A program made the position numbers and the translations under genes. From assembly GCF_024198235.1 (NCBI RefSeq), contig NZ_JAKCFB010000038.1:1-64000 (forward strand): DNA of 64,000 nt, read 5' to 3'. Numbering within the stretch: position 1 is the first letter of the stretch; each line of letters begins with the position of its first letter. The DNA is from Myxococcus dinghuensis. GTDB taxonomy: Bacteria > Myxococcota > Myxococcia > Myxococcales > Myxococcaceae. Below are positions 63,182 through 64,000 of the stretch, in pieces. The notes under the pieces are model-generated. The model ran no database searches, had not been told where the DNA came from, and was given only the letters and a program-made list of their open reading frames with translations.

Positions 63182-63942
63182 GCGCGCACGAGTCGGAGTG
63201 GACACTGCGCCGCCTGCGCGCCGGGGAGCTCCCCGCCGCCGACGCCGCGCGCATCCGGACCCACGTGGCGGGCTGCGAGGCCTGTGGCGCCACGCTGCGC
63301 GCCCTGGAGCAGGAGCAGGCCGGGTTCGAGGCCGCCCTCTCCTTCGAGCACTTCGAAGCGGGGGTGCGTCGCGCCGAGGAGCGCCAGCGGGCCACACGCC
63401 CGGGCCTGCCGCGCCGCTGGGTGGGGCCCGCCGTCGCGCTGGCGGCCAGCGTGCTGGTGATGGTGCTCGCGCGCCCCCTGCTCTCCCAGGAGCGGGGTTG
63501 GGACCGGAGCAAGGGGAGCGACACCCAGGCGGAGCTGCGCATCGGCGGCGGCCCCGGCCCGCAGCGCGAGGCCCGGGTGGACGCGCCCGAGGCCCTGGAT
63601 TCCGGCGAGCGGGTGATGCTGGGCTACAAGGCCGGCACGCACCGCTACGTCGCGGCGGTGTCCGTGGACGCCATCGGCGAGGTGACGGCGCTGCATCCCG
63701 AGTCCGGGCAGAGCGCGCCGGTGGAGCCCGGGGACGCGATGCAGTGGCTGCCGGGGAGCTGGGAGTTCACCGGCTCCGGCGTCGAGCGCGTGGTGCTGGT
63801 GCTCAGCGACGAGCCGCTCGCCGTGGAGACGCTCGTGGAAGCCGCGCGCGGCGCGTTCATGAACGCCAATGGAGATCTGGAGCACCTGCCGGCGCTCGCC
63901 GTCCCGGGCGAGCAGACGCACTGGGTGCTGCTCAAGCCATGA
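63178..63942 (+). CDS. anti-sigma-like membrane protein with zf-HC2 and DUF4384-type domain
   Basis: This 254-residue protein has an N-terminal zinc anti-sigma segment (IRTHVAGCEACG, the H-x3-C-x2-C pattern). A single membrane helix follows (about 85-101, VGPAVALAASVLVMVLA). The periplasmic domain includes SGERVMLGYKAGTHRYVAAV, VTALHPESGQ and LVLSDEPLAVETLVEAA, as in DUF4384. It is coupled to the sigma gene by ATGA. It should hold the sigma factor at the membrane until an envelope signal releases it. Confidence 0.85.
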   Translation: MSAHESEWTLRRLRAGELPAADAARIRTHVAGCEACGATLRALEQEQAGFEAALSFEHFEAGVRRAEERQRATRPGLPRRWVGPAVALAASVLVMVLARPLLSQERGWDRSKGSDTQAELRIGGGPGPQREARVDAPEALDSGERVMLGYKAGTHRYVAAVSVDAIGEVTALHPESGQSAPVEPGDAMQWLPGSWEFTGSGVERVVLVLSDEPLAVETLVEAARGAFMNANGDLEHLPALAVPGEQTHWVLLKP

Positions 63943-64000
63943 TGCGCGCCGCCCTCCAGCGCTGGCTGGCCCTGGTCCTGGTCCTCGTGGCGCCCGTGTC
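63939..64000 (+). CDS. start of a secreted protein gene, cut by window edge
   Basis: Two in-frame ATG codons (63939 and 63942) overlap the preceding stop. The first residues, RAALQRWLALVLVLVAPV, form a signal peptide. The remainder is outside the window. Its coupling to the sigma/anti-sigma pair suggests a shared envelope-stress function; caspase/CHAT or TPR proteins often occur in this place, which cannot be checked here. Confidence 0.6.
   Translation, partial: MMRAALQRWLALVLVLVAPV

Overview
The window is high-GC DNA (roughly 65-70% by eye) from a myxobacterium, most likely family Myxococcaceae (Myxococcus, Corallococcus or Pyxidicoccus). The clearest marker is an almost complete gliding-motility cluster (gltD-gltJ, the G2 / agmU-aglT-agmK-agmX locus of Myxococcus xanthus). 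Myxococcal paralogue families support this: a DUF2381/TIGR02268 protein, a TIGR02269-type SitA-like lipoprotein, a TIGR04552-type protein, several Ser/Thr kinases and many lipoproteins.

Bases 1-10150 are accessory DNA. They hold the end of an IS66-type insertion that cuts a host gene, an AT-richer Ser/Thr kinase with a C-terminal zinc ribbon, and a four-gene phage-type lysis-like cassette (coiled-coil anchor, M15 peptidase, holin-like protein, spanin-like protein). Next come a lipoprotein nuclease toxin/immunity pair of SitA/SitI type, a DUF2381 protein coupled to a membrane Ser/Thr kinase, and a predicted pseudokinase. Short direct repeats and tRNA-Leu(UAA) close this part.

Bases 10256-17700 are core-like: ffh, a large Ig/propeller-like surface lipoprotein, a protein whose C-terminal half carries the RelA/SpoT synthetase motif order, a MORN-repeat secreted protein and a Cys-rich lipoprotein. 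Good hairpin terminators separate several of them.

Bases 17930-42634 (minus strand, read gltD->gltJ) encode the trans-envelope Glt complex. It comprises the periplasmic TPR protein GltD, lipoprotein GltE, small periplasmic GltF, the inner-membrane FHA/TonB-like protein GltG, outer-membrane GltH, an extra RGG-rich TPR protein, the 4091-residue cytoplasmic TPR protein GltI, and GltJ (zinc ribbon, GYF, membrane helix, TonB-like end). In M. xanthus these proteins form the focal-adhesion motor and its link to the cell surface. A near-consensus promoter and a GGGAAT repeat lie just ahead of gltD.

Bases 42917-64000 are housekeeping and metabolic: a DnaC-like ATPase with an upstream partner, CutA, a ClpC-type unfoldase with an N-terminal zinc ribbon, small zinc-ribbon and lipoprotein genes, a beta-helix lipoprotein, aspartate kinase, and a Gld-like ABC exporter operon (ATPase, permease, GldG-like, DUF4340). 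Then follow the tyrosine/homogentisate operon (HPPD, HGD, Rieske protein), a phosphoesterase plus nucleotidyltransferase pair, a lipoprotein, and an ECF sigma / DUF4384 anti-sigma-like pair running off the right edge.

All functional calls come from reading translated sequence and recalled family knowledge; no searches were run.
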